DNA of 64,000 nt from Chromatiaceae bacterium (lineage in GTDB: Bacteria; Pseudomonadota; Gammaproteobacteria; Chromatiales; Chromatiaceae): positions 725,501-789,500 of the forward strand of contig JADKCI010000004.1 in assembly GCA_016714645.1 (NCBI GenBank), given 5' to 3'. Below the pieces are notes generated by a model. It did not search any database, was not told the DNA's origin, and worked only from the letters and a program-made list of their open reading frames with translations. Below are positions 36,288-46,718 of the stretch, in pieces; positions within the stretch are counted from its first letter, which is position 1; the number at the start of each line of letters is the position of its first letter. The translations under genes and the position numbers were made by a program.

Positions 36288-37310
36288 ATGGGGACCATCG
36301 TCGCAAGCAGCTTCCGCCCCGCCTGGTGGTTGCCGGGTCCCCACCTCCAGACCCTTTGGCCAGGCTTGGCGCGGTCCCGGCCGGATCCGCCGCCGGAGCG
36401 CCGCCGCATCGAACTCGCGGACGGCGACTTCATCGACCTGGCGCAGGGGATGGGCAGGGGGCCTCGGGTCCTGGTGATCCACGGGCTCGAAGGCGATCTT
36501 CGGTCTCATTATGCGGGGACCCTCCTCGCGGCCCTCGCCGGCCAGGGTTACTGTCCCCTCTTTATGCATCTGCGGGGCTGTTCCGGCGAACCCAACCGGC
36601 TATCGCGCGGCTACCACTCCGGGGCTAGCGAAGACCTGCACGAGGTTCTGACGCACCTGGCCCGGGATCCGTCTGGGATGCCTCTCGCGGCCATTGGCTT
36701 CTCCCTGGGCGCCAACCTCCTCCTCAAGTATCTCGGCGAGCGGGGCGGCTATCCGGCCAAGGATCCGCGCGGCCCCCTGCTGGGCGCCGGGATCGCGGTG
36801 TCACCCCCTTTTGTTCTGCGCGATGCCATGTTGCGGCTGAATCAGGGTGTCTCCCGCCTGTACCGGAGTCATTTGGTGGGCCGACTCAAGCAGACCTTCC
36901 TCCGTAAGTTCGCCACCCGGACCTGCCCCATCAGGATCGACATCGGCTCGATTCGGGATTTCAATGCCTTCGACGAGCGCATCACCGCTCCCCTTTGTGG
37001 CTTCGCCGGCGTCTTCGATTATTACAACCGGGCCAGTTGCCGTGGCTATCTGCCTGCCATCACCACGCCGACCCTGATCATCCACGCCCTGGACGATCCC
37101 TTCATGTTTCCCTCCAGCGTCCCCTTCGAGCAGGAACTGGGACCCGGCGTCATTTTGGAGCTCAGTCCCCATGGCGGCCATGTCGGATTCGTCGCCGGCA
37201 ACCTGCCATGGCGACCGGATTACTGGCTGGAGGGGCGCATCCTGGGGTTTCTGAGGGCCATAAAGGAGAAGGGTAAGCCATCAGGAATAGACCTACCGAT
37301 CGAACATTGA
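36288..37310 (+). CDS. YheT-family alpha/beta hydrolase
   Basis: The product is 340 aa and resembles the YheT/ABHD1-3 branch of hydrolases. PAWWLPGPHLQTLWP lies at residues 11-25, a hallmark of that branch, with VIHGLEGDLRSHYAG near 63, nucleophile AAIGFSLGANLLLKYLGE near 128, acid IIHALDDPFMFP near 265 and histidine PHGGHVGFVAG near 297. The reaction is unknown; lipid or ester hydrolysis is inferred from the family. It follows bchO after 107 nt and is convergent with the coiled-coil gene, whose stop lies 9 nt beyond. Confidence 0.85.
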   Translation: MGTIVASSFRPAWWLPGPHLQTLWPGLARSRPDPPPERRRIELADGDFIDLAQGMGRGPRVLVIHGLEGDLRSHYAGTLLAALAGQGYCPLFMHLRGCSGEPNRLSRGYHSGASEDLHEVLTHLARDPSGMPLAAIGFSLGANLLLKYLGERGGYPAKDPRGPLLGAGIAVSPPFVLRDAMLRLNQGVSRLYRSHLVGRLKQTFLRKFATRTCPIRIDIGSIRDFNAFDERITAPLCGFAGVFDYYNRASCRGYLPAITTPTLIIHALDDPFMFPSSVPFEQELGPGVILELSPHGGHVGFVAGNLPWRPDYWLEGRILGFLRAIKEKGKPSGIDLPIEH

Positions 37311-37319
37311 AGTGAGTCG

Positions 37320-38717
37320 CTACTTCGCCACCCCAACCCCGCCCGTGCGCAACTGCTCGGTCAGCTTTTCAAATTCGCGCTGCATTTCGAGGTTGCGGAA
37401 GGGTCGTGGCTTGGGGACCTGGCGGCTGATGAGGCCGTCCAGCAGCTTGCGGCTGGCCTTGACGATGCCGACCAACTCGCCGGAGACGCGCACCGTCTCG
37501 TAGGTATTCCAGGCGGTGGCGATATCGGTCTCCAGGGCGACCCGGGCGGCGGTGATCTGGCGGCCCTGTTCATCAAGGTATTGGCGATAGACCCCCGCCG
37601 CCTCGATGGTCAGGCGCTGGGCATCGAGATTGGCGACAAGAATCTCGCGTTTCTCCGGGGCTTGCTTGAGGAGGGCCTGGGTCTGGCTGGAGAGTTCCCG
37701 GGCGCGCTCGGCGATAGCGTCGATGCGGGGGATATAGTTGTTGGCGATGGCCTGTTCCACCTGGAGATGCATCTGACGCAGGCTCTTGAGCAGGACGACA
37801 TAAAGGCCGTAGTAACGGCGGGCGCTCTGGAGGTCCTCGCCGCTCTCCTCGACAAGTTTTTCGAGCTGGCCGGTGATGGCCTTGACGTTGTCGAAGAGGA
37901 TGCCGAGGTCGATGAGGTTGTCGCCCACCACGGTGGAGAGCATGAAATCCAGTTGGTCGTCGCTCAGCTCCAGGCCCATGGCCCGCAACTCGGCGGCGAA
38001 ATCGCGCTTGACGGTCTCCAGGTTCGCCTCGTAGCGGGCGATGTCGGCCTGGCGGTCGGCGATGGCCTCGTCATAGTCCGCGACTGTTTTCTTGACCAGG
38101 GAGTCCGAAGGGGCGGAGACGCGCTGGCGGCGATATTCGGCCAGGTCCTGGCGGGCAGAGGCGATCTCCTGCTGGAGGACGCGGATGCGCTGCCGATGGT
38201 CCTGGGTGTTGGAGCCGGAGAGGATGGCGACGGCCTGGTCGAGGAGTTGGTCGATCTCCGCCTGGTTGCTGGCCTGGTCGTCGCCAAACCAGCGGTTCTC
38301 CGGCAGGCTGGCCTGGCGCTCCTGCAGGGCCAGGGACTCCTCCAGGGTCGGCAGGACCCCATCCCAAAGGCGGGCGAAGTTGGCCTGGGGGTCCGGCCCC
38401 AGATAGCGCCGGGTGGTGTCCCAGGCGGAGCCGGCGGTCTGCTTGGAGCCTTGCCAGAGGGTCTCGGCGCTCTGCTGGGAACCCTCGAACCAGCGCCCGG
38501 CGCTGTCCTTGGTCCCCCGCCAGAGGTCCCCGGCCGTGCCCAGGGATTTGTCCCAGAGGGAGGGCTCCGTCACCCCTGGCCTCTCGTCGAAGGCGGTGGG
38601 GGGGAATGCCGGGGCAGGACCGGGATTTTGGATCGGGGTCTGGGCCTGGGCGCCGGTGAGAAAGGCCTGAACCCCCATGGCCAAGGCCAGGAGCAAGGTC
38701 GAAAGCGGTGGTTGCAT
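37320..38717 (-). CDS. Exported coiled-coil protein of unknown function
   Basis: The product is 465 aa and I do not recognise it. Residues 1-25 form a signal peptide ending AQA. A proline-rich stretch and Trp-rich repeats (GSLW/GTAGDLWRGTKDS, SAETLWQGSKQT) cover about 45-105. Long helical, heptad-like segments then span about 120-440, for example IRVLQQEIASARQDLAEYRR and SRRYYGLYVVLL-like regions. It should be periplasmic or envelope-attached. ATG 38717 faces the divergent CDP-archaeol-synthase-like gene, sharing a 111-nt promoter region. A structural or scaffold role is only inference. Confidence 0.65.
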   Translation of the reverse strand: MQPPLSTLLLALAMGVQAFLTGAQAQTPIQNPGPAPAFPPTAFDERPGVTEPSLWDKSLGTAGDLWRGTKDSAGRWFEGSQQSAETLWQGSKQTAGSAWDTTRRYLGPDPQANFARLWDGVLPTLEESLALQERQASLPENRWFGDDQASNQAEIDQLLDQAVAILSGSNTQDHRQRIRVLQQEIASARQDLAEYRRQRVSAPSDSLVKKTVADYDEAIADRQADIARYEANLETVKRDFAAELRAMGLELSDDQLDFMLSTVVGDNLIDLGILFDNVKAITGQLEKLVEESGEDLQSARRYYGLYVVLLKSLRQMHLQVEQAIANNYIPRIDAIAERARELSSQTQALLKQAPEKREILVANLDAQRLTIEAAGVYRQYLDEQGRQITAARVALETDIATAWNTYETVRVSGELVGIVKASRKLLDGLISRQVPKPRPFRNLEMQREFEKLTEQLRTGGVGVAK

Positions 38718-38828
38718 GGTGGCACTCCATGACCCCGCCGGCGGGATTGGGACGGGGGAGGGCGGATGTTCGAGAATCGACCATAATCTACATCAAGACA
38801 CCGGCCGCGGCGCGAGAGATGGGATGAA

Positions 38829-39311
38829 ATGTGGGAAAAAGCGGGCTTGCTGTTGTTGCTCATCGCCGCCAACGGCGCGCCGATCCTGCTGGCCTGGGCC
38901 CTGGGCAAGCGCTGTGATGGGCCCCTGGATGGCGGCTGGATGCACGCCGATGGCCGCCCTCTGCTGGGGGGGCACGTCACCAGGCGGGGTCTGGTGGGCG
39001 CGGTGCTGGCGACGATGGTGTTGGCTTATCTGCTCGGCCTGGGCGCTGGCCTGGGGGCACTGATTGGCCTGCTGGCGATGGTGGGCGATGCCTTGTCGAG
39101 CTTCGTCAAGCGCCGCCTGGGGCTCAAACCCGGTGACAAGGCTACCGGCCTGGATCAGATCCCCGAATCCCTGCTGCCCCTGATCGCGGTGGCTGGGTCT
39201 TTCGGCTTGGGGTGGCTGGACCTGGGCCTGCTGGTGGCCGCTTTCACCCTGTTTGACATGGCGGTGTCTGGGCCCCTCTACCGGCTACATTTGCGGCAGC
39301 GACCTTATTGA
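38829..39311 (+). CDS. CDP-archaeol synthase (CarS)-like membrane protein
   Basis: The product is 160 aa with about four hydrophobic helices. It matches the CarS/DUF46 group, related to CDP-diglyceride synthases. It has an early NGAPILLAWAL, then RPLLGGHVTRRGLVGAVL near 46 and GLLAMVGDALSSFVKRRLGL near 83, with the conserved Asp and the basic S-F-[IV]-K-R-R-L-G motif, followed by LDQIPESLLPL near 114. In archaea this family activates an unsaturated archaetidic precursor with CTP. In proteobacteria the substrate is not established. The stop overlaps the next gene's TTG. Confidence 0.72.
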   Translation: MWEKAGLLLLLIAANGAPILLAWALGKRCDGPLDGGWMHADGRPLLGGHVTRRGLVGAVLATMVLAYLLGLGAGLGALIGLLAMVGDALSSFVKRRLGLKPGDKATGLDQIPESLLPLIAVAGSFGLGWLDLGLLVAAFTLFDMAVSGPLYRLHLRQRPY

Positions 39312-39706
39312 CGCCTCTCGTCCGCCGCCTGGTTGGGATTGGTCTGTGCTCGCTCCCGGCCTTATTTGCGCTGGTCTGTGGTCTCTGGCCACGACCCGTC
39401 CCGCTAATGCAGGAGGGATTGGGTTTGGTCCTGGTCGGTATCGCGGGTCTCATCGCCGGTATCAATCTCTATTTGCTCTACCTGCGTCCCTGTCGCTATC
39501 GCCGTCGCCAGGGTGCGGACGTGGGCTATCATTTTGTTTCGGGCCTGCCCACCGTGGGTAATTTACTGGTGGTCGGTGGCTGTTTCGCGGCCTTCGGTAG
39601 CGGTCTGGTGGGGGGCTGGGGGTTGCTCGTGGCCTTGGCCGACCCTGACGGACTGGCCTGGTTCCCCATCCGCACCTGGCGGGATGCCTCGTTGTGGGGT
39701 GATTAG
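39308..39706 (+). CDS. Small membrane protein coupled to the CarS-like gene
   Basis: The product is 132 aa with three to four hydrophobic segments (about 7-26, 33-58, 75-93, 98-115) and a short basic loop, CRYRRRQGADVGYHF, near 62. I do not recognise a family. TTG 39308 overlaps the preceding TGA, so the two genes are probably translated together and may act together. The 162-nt convergent gap to the thioredoxin-like gene shows no clear terminator. Confidence 0.6.
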   Translation: MTPLVRRLVGIGLCSLPALFALVCGLWPRPVPLMQEGLGLVLVGIAGLIAGINLYLLYLRPCRYRRRQGADVGYHFVSGLPTVGNLLVVGGCFAAFGSGLVGGWGLLVALADPDGLAWFPIRTWRDASLWGD

Positions 39707-39868
39707 GTAAGCCTTTTTCGAGCAGTGCAGCCCTGCGGGCCGCGCGAACCTTGGCCAGCGCGCGCTCCATGTGACGGGCCCGCCCACTGGACCCAGACGC
39801 CGAGGATGCGGCGCCCCCCTGACCCTGGTCGCCCTCATGTCGGCCTTTAGTCGCGCGGGTTTCCCCTC

Positions 39869-40732
39869 TCAGTAGAGGGCACTGAGCATCTTGGCCCGGT
39901 AGGCGGCGACCAGGGGGCCCGCGCCGCCAAGCAGGTCGAAGATGAGGATCATGGCCTTGCGGGCGGCATCGTCGCCATAAGCGCGGTCGCGCTTGAGGAG
40001 GGCGAGGAGCCCGGCCAGGGCGGCTTCTAGGTTGCCATTGACGGCCTGCCAGGCGGCGAGCAAGTAGCTGGCCTCGCTGTCCTTGGGGTTGGCCGCGAGA
40101 CGGGCGGCCAATTCGGCCTCGGGCGGGGCGGTCGCGACCAGATTGGCGAAGCGGAGTTGGCCGCGCAGGGCCAGGACCTCCGGGTCCTTGGCCAGATCGA
40201 TGGGGACCCGATCCAGCAGCGCCTCGGCGCCCTGGATGTCGCCGCTGGCGGCCTTGATCTGGACCTCGGCGAGGAAGAGTCGGGGATGGTCGGGGTCCTT
40301 GGCCCGAGCCTGATCCAGTTCGGCCTGGGCACCGGCCAGGTCGCCCAGGATCAGCCGGTCCGAGATGGCGTCGAGCAGGCTGTCGGACTCCCGGGGCAGG
40401 TGGGGTTCCAGGAAGGCCCGGATCTGGGCCTCGGGGAGGGCGCCCATGAATTGGTCGACGGGGCGTCCATCCTTGAATAGCTGGACCGTGGGCAGGCTGC
40501 GGATGCCAAACTGGGCGGCGAGGGCCTGTTCCTCCTCGGTATTGAGCTTGGCGACCAGGAGGCGACCATTGTATTCGTCCGCCAGCTTGGCGAGGATGGG
40601 CATGAGGGCGCGGCAGGGGGCGCACCAGTCGGCCCAGAAATCCACCAGCACGGGGCGGTCATAGGAGCCCTCGAGCACCACCTCTTGGAAGTTTTGCGCC
40701 GTGACGGCGACCAGATAGGGTGAGTTGGCCAT
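39869..40732 (-). CDS. CnoX/YbbN-like thioredoxin-TPR protein
   Basis: The product is 287 aa. The N-terminal thioredoxin domain has active site FWADWCAPCRAL (C37, C40). The C-terminal half is tetratricopeptide-like (GDLAGAQAELDQARAKDPDH and the helices after it). YbbN/CnoX proteins bind unfolded or oxidised clients and pass them to GroEL or DnaK. E. coli YbbN lacks the first cysteine, whereas this protein keeps the full CxxC, so it may be redox-active. ATG 40732 (MANSPYLVAVT) is chosen; the longer open frame runs into the divergent leader of the thioredoxin 2 gene. Confidence 0.88.
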   Translation of the reverse strand: MANSPYLVAVTAQNFQEVVLEGSYDRPVLVDFWADWCAPCRALMPILAKLADEYNGRLLVAKLNTEEEQALAAQFGIRSLPTVQLFKDGRPVDQFMGALPEAQIRAFLEPHLPRESDSLLDAISDRLILGDLAGAQAELDQARAKDPDHPRLFLAEVQIKAASGDIQGAEALLDRVPIDLAKDPEVLALRGQLRFANLVATAPPEAELAARLAANPKDSEASYLLAAWQAVNGNLEAALAGLLALLKRDRAYGDDAARKAMILIFDLLGGAGPLVAAYRAKMLSALY

Positions 40733-40879
40733 TGGCGCCGTCCTCCTGAATCGAGCGGTTGGAATTGGTTTGGAAGCCCGTAAATAGTCCTGCAAAGCGA
40801 TCGATTCAAGCCGGCGGAGTCCAGTATCATCCGTCCCGCCGGCGCCCAGGTCTCATTCAGCCCCCAGGAGCCCAGCCCC

Positions 40880-41314
40880 ATGACCCAAGCTGTTCACCTT
40901 GTTTGTCCCCATTGCGATGCGGTTAACCGGGTACCCCCGGAGCGTCTGGGCGAGGAAGCCAAGTGCGGCAAGTGCCGTGCGCCCCTCTTTGCCGGTGCCC
41001 CCCTGGCCCTGGACGAGGGGCGTTTCGCCAAGCACCTGGGGCGGAGCGATCTGCCGCTGGTGGTGGATTTCTGGGCTCCCTGGTGCGCGCCCTGTCGCGC
41101 CATGGCGCCGGCATTCGAGGCCGTGGCCCGGCGCATCGAGCCCGAGGCGCGGCTGATCAAGGTGAACACGGAGGAGGCTCAGGCCCTGGCGGGGCGCCAT
41201 GGCATCCGGAGCATCCCGACCCTGGTGGTCTTTCGCGGCGGCCGGGAGGTGGCGCGCACCTCGGGGGCCATGGACGCCGTGGCGCTGGAAAACTGGATTC
41301 GCCGCTCCCTGTGA
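40880..41314 (+). CDS. trxC: Thioredoxin 2 (TrxC) with N-terminal zinc ribbon
   Basis: The product is 144 aa. A zinc ribbon is formed by C9, C12, C29 and C32 (VCPHCD and KCGKCRAP), followed by a thioredoxin domain with FWAPWCAPCRAM (C69, C72) and the cis-proline segment IRSIPTLVVF near 112. TrxC reduces cytoplasmic disulfides and is often linked to oxidative stress. It is transcribed divergently from the CnoX-like gene with 147 nt between them. Confidence 0.92.
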   Translation: MTQAVHLVCPHCDAVNRVPPERLGEEAKCGKCRAPLFAGAPLALDEGRFAKHLGRSDLPLVVDFWAPWCAPCRAMAPAFEAVARRIEPEARLIKVNTEEAQALAGRHGIRSIPTLVVFRGGREVARTSGAMDAVALENWIRRSL

Positions 41315-41322
41315 GCGACCCA

Positions 41323-41340
41323 AGCCATCCACGGATGGCT
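41323..41340 (+). terminator. Hairpin just after trxC, possible terminator without T-run
   Basis: AGCCATCC (41323-41330) and GGATGGCT (41333-41340) are exact reverse complements separated by 2 nt, 9 nt after the trxC stop. No run of T follows, so it may stabilise the transcript end and need not terminate by itself. Confidence 0.4.
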
Positions 41341-41381
41341 GGATGCATGGGCGGAAATGTGCCAGGCTCCCTGGTGGCGGA

Positions 41382-41410
41382 TGGACAGGGCAAGGGGAAT
41401 CACTTAGAAT
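41382..41410 (+). promoter_or_regulatory. Sigma-70-type promoter candidate for carAB
   Basis: TGGACA at 41382-41387 and TAGAAT at 41405-41410 are each one base from consensus and are separated by exactly 17 nt. Transcription would start near 41417, leaving a leader of about 170 nt before carA. GGGGAA (41394-41399) and TTCCCC (41411-41416) flank the -10 and could form an operator. Confidence 0.5.
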
Positions 41411-41589
41411 TTCCCCCGTTCGAGATGCTGGCCCTAGCTGTTCCCGCCGCTCTCGTCCTCACGTCTTCGTGCACCGCCGCACGATCCTGGCCGCTTTCCC
41501 GCATCGCGCGTCCTTGTGATTTCAGCGCCCCTGGGCGCCTCATGTCCCCGCGGCCCTCCGGCCGGGACGCGGGCTGGCTGAACTCGGAG

Positions 41590-42738
41590 ATGACCTTGAG
41601 AAAGCCCGCGGTTCTCGTTCTGGAAGACGGCTCTGTCTTTCGTGGCCTGTCCATCGGTGCCGAGACCCAGAGCGTCGGCGAGGTGGTCTTCAATACGGCC
41701 ATGACCGGCTATCAGGAGATCCTCACCGACCCCTCCTACCGCCGCCAACTGGTGACCCTGACCTACCCCCACATCGGCAACACCGGCGTCAATCCCGAGG
41801 ACGAGGAATCCCCCGCCCTGCAGGCCGCCGGGCTCGTTATCCGCGACCTGCCGCCCTTGGCCAGCAATTGGCGCCAGCGTGGGCGCCTGGATGACTACCT
41901 CCTGCGTCAGGGCGTGCCGGGCATCGCCGATATTGATACCCGCCGGCTGACCCGCATCCTGCGGGAGAAGGGTGCCCAGAATGGCTGTCTGCAGGCGGGC
42001 GAGGCGATTGACGAGACGGTGGCCTTGGCGGCGGCCCGGGCTTTTACCGGCCTCAAGGGCCTGGACCTGGCCCAGGAGGTGACGACGGACCGGGCCTATG
42101 AATGGGGCCGGGGTGTCTGGCGCCTGGAGGGGGAGGCAGCGATCGCGAGCCGTGATCCGGACCACTGCCCCTATTGGGTTGTGGCCTACGATTACGGTAT
42201 CAAGCGCAACATCCTGCGTATGCTGGTGGATCGCGGCTGCCGGGTGACGGTGGTCCCGGCGAGGACGCCGGCGGCGGAGGTGCTGGCCCTCCAGCCCGAT
42301 GGCGTCTTCCTCTCTAACGGCCCGGGCGATCCGGAGCCCTGCGATTACGCCATCCAGGCCATCGGCGACTTGCTGGAGACCGGTATTCCAATCTTTGGGA
42401 TCTGTCTGGGTCACCAATTACTGGGCCTGGCCTGCGGGGCGCGCACTCTGAAGATGAAGTTCGGTCATCATGGCGCTAACCACCCGGTTCAGGACCTGGT
42501 CACCCGGCGGGTCATGATCAGCAGCCAGAATCATGGCTTTGCGGTGGACGAGGCGAGCCTGCCCCCGACCCTGGAGCCGACCCACCGATCCCTCTTCGAT
42601 GGCTCCCTGCAAGGTATCCATCACCGCGAGCAACCGGCCTTTGGTTTCCAGGGGCATCCGGAGGCCAGCCCGGGACCCCATGACGTGTCACCCGTTTTTG
42701 ATCACTTCATCGACCTGATCCGGGCCCACCGGCCCTAG
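41590..42738 (+). CDS. carA: Carbamoyl phosphate synthase small subunit CarA
   Basis: CarA hydrolyses glutamine and channels ammonia to CarB for carbamoyl phosphate, feeding arginine and pyrimidine synthesis. The product is 382 aa from ATG 41590 (MTLRKPAVLVLEDGSVFRG). The class I amidotransferase domain is C-terminal, with the nucleophile in FGICLGHQLLGL (cysteine near residue 272) and the His-Glu pair in GFQGHPEASPGPHD near 355. The open frame reaches far upstream, but the conserved start VLVLEDG fixes the N terminus to within a few codons. ATG 41542 is the only nearby alternative. Confidence 0.94.
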   Translation: MTLRKPAVLVLEDGSVFRGLSIGAETQSVGEVVFNTAMTGYQEILTDPSYRRQLVTLTYPHIGNTGVNPEDEESPALQAAGLVIRDLPPLASNWRQRGRLDDYLLRQGVPGIADIDTRRLTRILREKGAQNGCLQAGEAIDETVALAAARAFTGLKGLDLAQEVTTDRAYEWGRGVWRLEGEAAIASRDPDHCPYWVVAYDYGIKRNILRMLVDRGCRVTVVPARTPAAEVLALQPDGVFLSNGPGDPEPCDYAIQAIGDLLETGIPIFGICLGHQLLGLACGARTLKMKFGHHGANHPVQDLVTRRVMISSQNHGFAVDEASLPPTLEPTHRSLFDGSLQGIHHREQPAFGFQGHPEASPGPHDVSPVFDHFIDLIRAHRP

Positions 42739-42854
42739 CCAGGTCCTGGCGGGCGAGGGATGACACCCTGGCCCTGGGTCGGACCGGACCCCCAAGCACA
42801 TTGGCCAAACCTGGCCCTACCCTGGCCAGGATGCTATTACTAGCCTGAAAGAAT

Positions 42855-46061
<3,207 letters not shown>

Positions 46062-46063
46062 GA

Positions 46064-46093
46064 TTCCGGCGCCGGCCTGGGCCGGCGCCGGAA
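46064..46093 (+). terminator. Long GC hairpin immediately after carB
   Basis: Thirteen-base arms (46064-46076 and 46081-46093) pair perfectly around CTGG, starting 2 nt after the carB stop. It is followed directly by a second hairpin with a T-run, so the two act together at the carB end. Confidence 0.6.
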
Positions 46094-46103
46094 CCGAACG
46101 AGA

Positions 46104-46130
46104 GGCCGCCGCGGGCGGCCCGGTTTTTTT
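46104..46130 (+). terminator. Rho-independent terminator between carB and greA
   Basis: GGCCGCC (46104-46110) pairs with GGCGGCC (46114-46120) around GCG. CGG and seven Ts at 46124-46130 follow. This is the clearest intrinsic terminator in the window. It ends 15 nt before greA, so greA may be reached by read-through. Confidence 0.85.
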
Positions 46131-46145
46131 GATGAGGACATCACC

Positions 46146-46625
46146 ATGAGCAAAGTCCCCCTCACCGCCAGGGGCGCCGAGAAGCTGCGCGAGGAACTGG
46201 AGCGGCTCAAGCGCATCGAGCGTCCGCGCGTCATCGAGGCCATCTCGGAGGCCCGGGCCCACGGCGATCTCAAGGAGAACGCCGAATACCATGCCGCCCG
46301 CGAGCAGCAGAGCTTCATCGAGGGCCGCATCAAGGATATCGAGGGCAAGCTGTCCCACGCCCATATCATTGATGTCACGCAGCTCGCGACGGATGGCCGG
46401 GTCGTCTTCGGCGCCACGGCGATCGTGCTGGAGCTGGATAGGGACGAGACCGAGCATAGCTTCCAGATTGTCGGCGATGACGAGGCCGACCTGGCCCTTG
46501 GCATGATTTCCATCAGTTCCCCCATCGCCAGGGCCCTGATTGGCAAGCGCGAGGGCGACACGGCCACCGTGGACGCCCCGGGGGGGCTGCGCGAGTTCGA
46601 GATCCTGGAAGTGCGCTACGTCTGA
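46146..46625 (+). CDS. greA: Transcription elongation factor GreA
   Basis: GreA rescues backtracked RNA polymerase by stimulating transcript cleavage. The product is 159 aa. The N-terminal coiled coil opens VPLTARGAEKLREELERLKR, and the cleavage-tip acidic residues are in GDLKENAEYHAAREQQ near 40-55. The C-terminal FKBP-like domain includes SSPIARALIGKREGDTATV near 125. ATG 46146 has GAGGA 8 nt upstream. The carAB-greA order is common in gammaproteobacteria. Confidence 0.96.
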   Translation: MSKVPLTARGAEKLREELERLKRIERPRVIEAISEARAHGDLKENAEYHAAREQQSFIEGRIKDIEGKLSHAHIIDVTQLATDGRVVFGATAIVLELDRDETEHSFQIVGDDEADLALGMISISSPIARALIGKREGDTATVDAPGGLREFEILEVRYV

Positions 46626-46718
46626 CCGGGCCCGGCTGACGGCGAATTCTGGGTTTGCGCCCCATCCCAGGCCCCATTATTCTTTTGCGATTCGATTCGT
46701 TATGCGCGGAGGCCCCCC

